Shown here: positions 5,457-6,248 of the stretch, one piece after another
Position numbering within the stretch: position 1 is the first letter of the stretch
How the letters are laid out: every line of letters begins with the position of its first letter
Assembly: GCA_029858755.1 (NCBI GenBank)
Contig: JAOUEK010000134.1
Location: 1 to 6,248 of the forward strand
Direction: 5' to 3'
Length of the DNA stretch: 6,248 nt
Source of the DNA: Thermoleophilia bacterium
GTDB taxonomy: Bacteria; Actinomycetota; Thermoleophilia; Gaiellales; Gaiellaceae
Made by a program: the position numbers and the translations under genes
The notes under the pieces: model-generated
What the model saw: the letters and a program-made list of their open reading frames with translations, nothing else
What the model was told of the DNA's origin: nothing
The model's database searches: none

Positions 5457-6248
5457 GTGGCCGATTTCGACACGATCTTCGAGCCCTTCCGCATCCACTC
5501 GATCGAGCCCCTGCGGATGACGACCGCGGCCGAGCGGCGCGAGGCGCTCGTGCGCGCCGGGTACAACCTCTTCGGCCTCCACGCGGACGACGTGCTCGTC
5601 GACCTCCTCACCGATTCGGGCACCGGCGCGATGTCCCGCGACCAGTGGGCCGCGATCCAGCACGGAGACGAGAGCTACGCCGGCTCACCGTCCTGGTACG
5701 TGTTCCTCGAGGCCGTCCGCGAGCTGTTCCCCTTCGAGCACGTGATCCCGACCCACCAGGGGCGCGCCGCCGAGAAGATCCTGTTCACCGCGATCGGTGG
5801 GCCGGGGAAGGTCGTACCCAACAACACGCACTTCGACACGACACGCGCCAACGTGGAGTACACGGGTGCGGAGGCGGTCGACCTCGTGATCGCTGACGGG
5901 CTCGACCCCGCGGCCGACCATCCCTTCAAGGGCAACATGGACGTCGCCGCGCTCGACGCGCTGATCGAGGCGCGCGGCGCCGACGCCGTGCCGGCCGTGT
6001 TCGTCACCGTCACCAACAACACCGGCGGCGGCCAGCCGGTGTCGCTCGAGAACCTCCGCGCCGTCCGCTCGGTCTGCGATCGACATCGCGTCCCGCTCTT
6101 CCTCGACGCCTGCCGCTTCGCTGAGAACGCCTGGTTCGTCCGCGAGCGGGAGCCGGGCCAGGGCGACCGCGACGTCGCTGACATCGTGCGCGAGATGGCG
6201 TCACTGGCCGACGGCATGACGATCAGCGCGAAGAAGGACCCGCTCGCG
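5457..6248 (+). CDS. Tryptophanase / beta-eliminating lyase (5' part, cut by right edge)
   Basis: A PLP enzyme of the tryptophanase / tyrosine phenol-lyase family, which cleaves an aromatic amino acid to indole or phenol, pyruvate and ammonia. The visible 264 residues are over half of the usual 460-475. Seen: LLTDSGTGAMS (50-60), PTHQGR (98-103, phosphate-binding turn), HFDTTR (125-130), TNNTGGGQPVS (186-196), LDACRFAEN (216-224, Asp217 facing the PLP ring nitrogen) and ISAKKD (256-261), where Lys260 is the expected PLP-binding lysine. Asp127 matches the aspartate of E. coli tryptophanase (Asp137), where tyrosine phenol-lyase has threonine; SAKKD and RFAEN also favour tryptophanase. Arg130, however, is as in tyrosine phenol-lyase, so indole production is likely but not certain. 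GTG 5457 fits family N-termini (EPFRIHSIE close to the start), with AGGTGAG only three bases upstream; an in-frame ATG at 5421 is the alternative. The 125-bp gap before it shows no clear promoter. Confidence 0.93.
   Translation, partial: MADFDTIFEPFRIHSIEPLRMTTAAERREALVRAGYNLFGLHADDVLVDLLTDSGTGAMSRDQWAAIQHGDESYAGSPSWYVFLEAVRELFPFEHVIPTHQGRAAEKILFTAIGGPGKVVPNNTHFDTTRANVEYTGAEAVDLVIADGLDPAADHPFKGNMDVAALDALIEARGADAVPAVFVTVTNNTGGGQPVSLENLRAVRSVCDRHRVPLFLDACRFAENAWFVREREPGQGDRDVADIVREMASLADGMTISAKKDPLA

Noticed and set aside
1..6248. A new multi-gene defence, mobile or biosynthetic system
   Set aside because: All six genes belong to known families. I found no transposase, integrase, CRISPR repeats, tRNA, attachment site, toxin-antitoxin pair or recurring repeat array, and nothing ties all the genes into one function.

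Overview
This is a very GC-rich window with strong codon-position bias and long spurious antisense frames. That composition, together with a large ATP-binding LuxR-family regulator, a DUF4242 (SCO4226-type) small protein and an actinobacterial-style acyl-CoA dehydrogenase, suggests a high-GC actinobacterium. A Thermoleophilia-like soil lineage is my guess; no rRNA or other phylogenetic marker is present to confirm it.

Layout: (1) positions 1-768, minus strand: the N-terminal 256 residues of a berberine-bridge-type FAD-linked oxidoreductase, cut by the left edge. (2) 769-881: a short divergent intergenic region with a good Shine-Dalgarno and a candidate promoter for the oxidoreductase, and an AT-rich 20-bp near-perfect inverted repeat (871-890) at the start of the rightward gene. 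(3) About 882-3857, plus strand: a roughly 990-residue LAL/MalT-type regulator with an N-terminal ATPase, a TPR-like middle and a C-terminal LuxR helix-turn-helix. It has no in-frame ATG, GTG or TTG upstream of its Walker A motif. (4) 3880-4140: a DUF4242 protein, probably from a leaderless transcript. (5) 4150-5331: an acyl-CoA dehydrogenase 9 bases downstream, with a ribosome binding site overlapping the DUF4242 stop. (6) 5457-6248: the first 264 residues of a tryptophanase-type beta-eliminating lyase, cut by the right edge just after its PLP lysine.

How they work together: the regulator is divergent from the oxidoreductase and shares a 113-bp control region with it, which is the classical layout for a regulator controlling its neighbour and itself. 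The DUF4242 and dehydrogenase genes look like a two-gene operon. The tryptophanase follows in the same direction after a 125-bp gap and may be separate. No pathway clearly links the four enzymes and accessory proteins. I see no mobile element, CRISPR array, RNA gene or clearly novel multi-gene system. The most notable signals are the dyad at 871-890, a near-copy of its half-site at 3871-3880, and the missing canonical start codon of the regulator.
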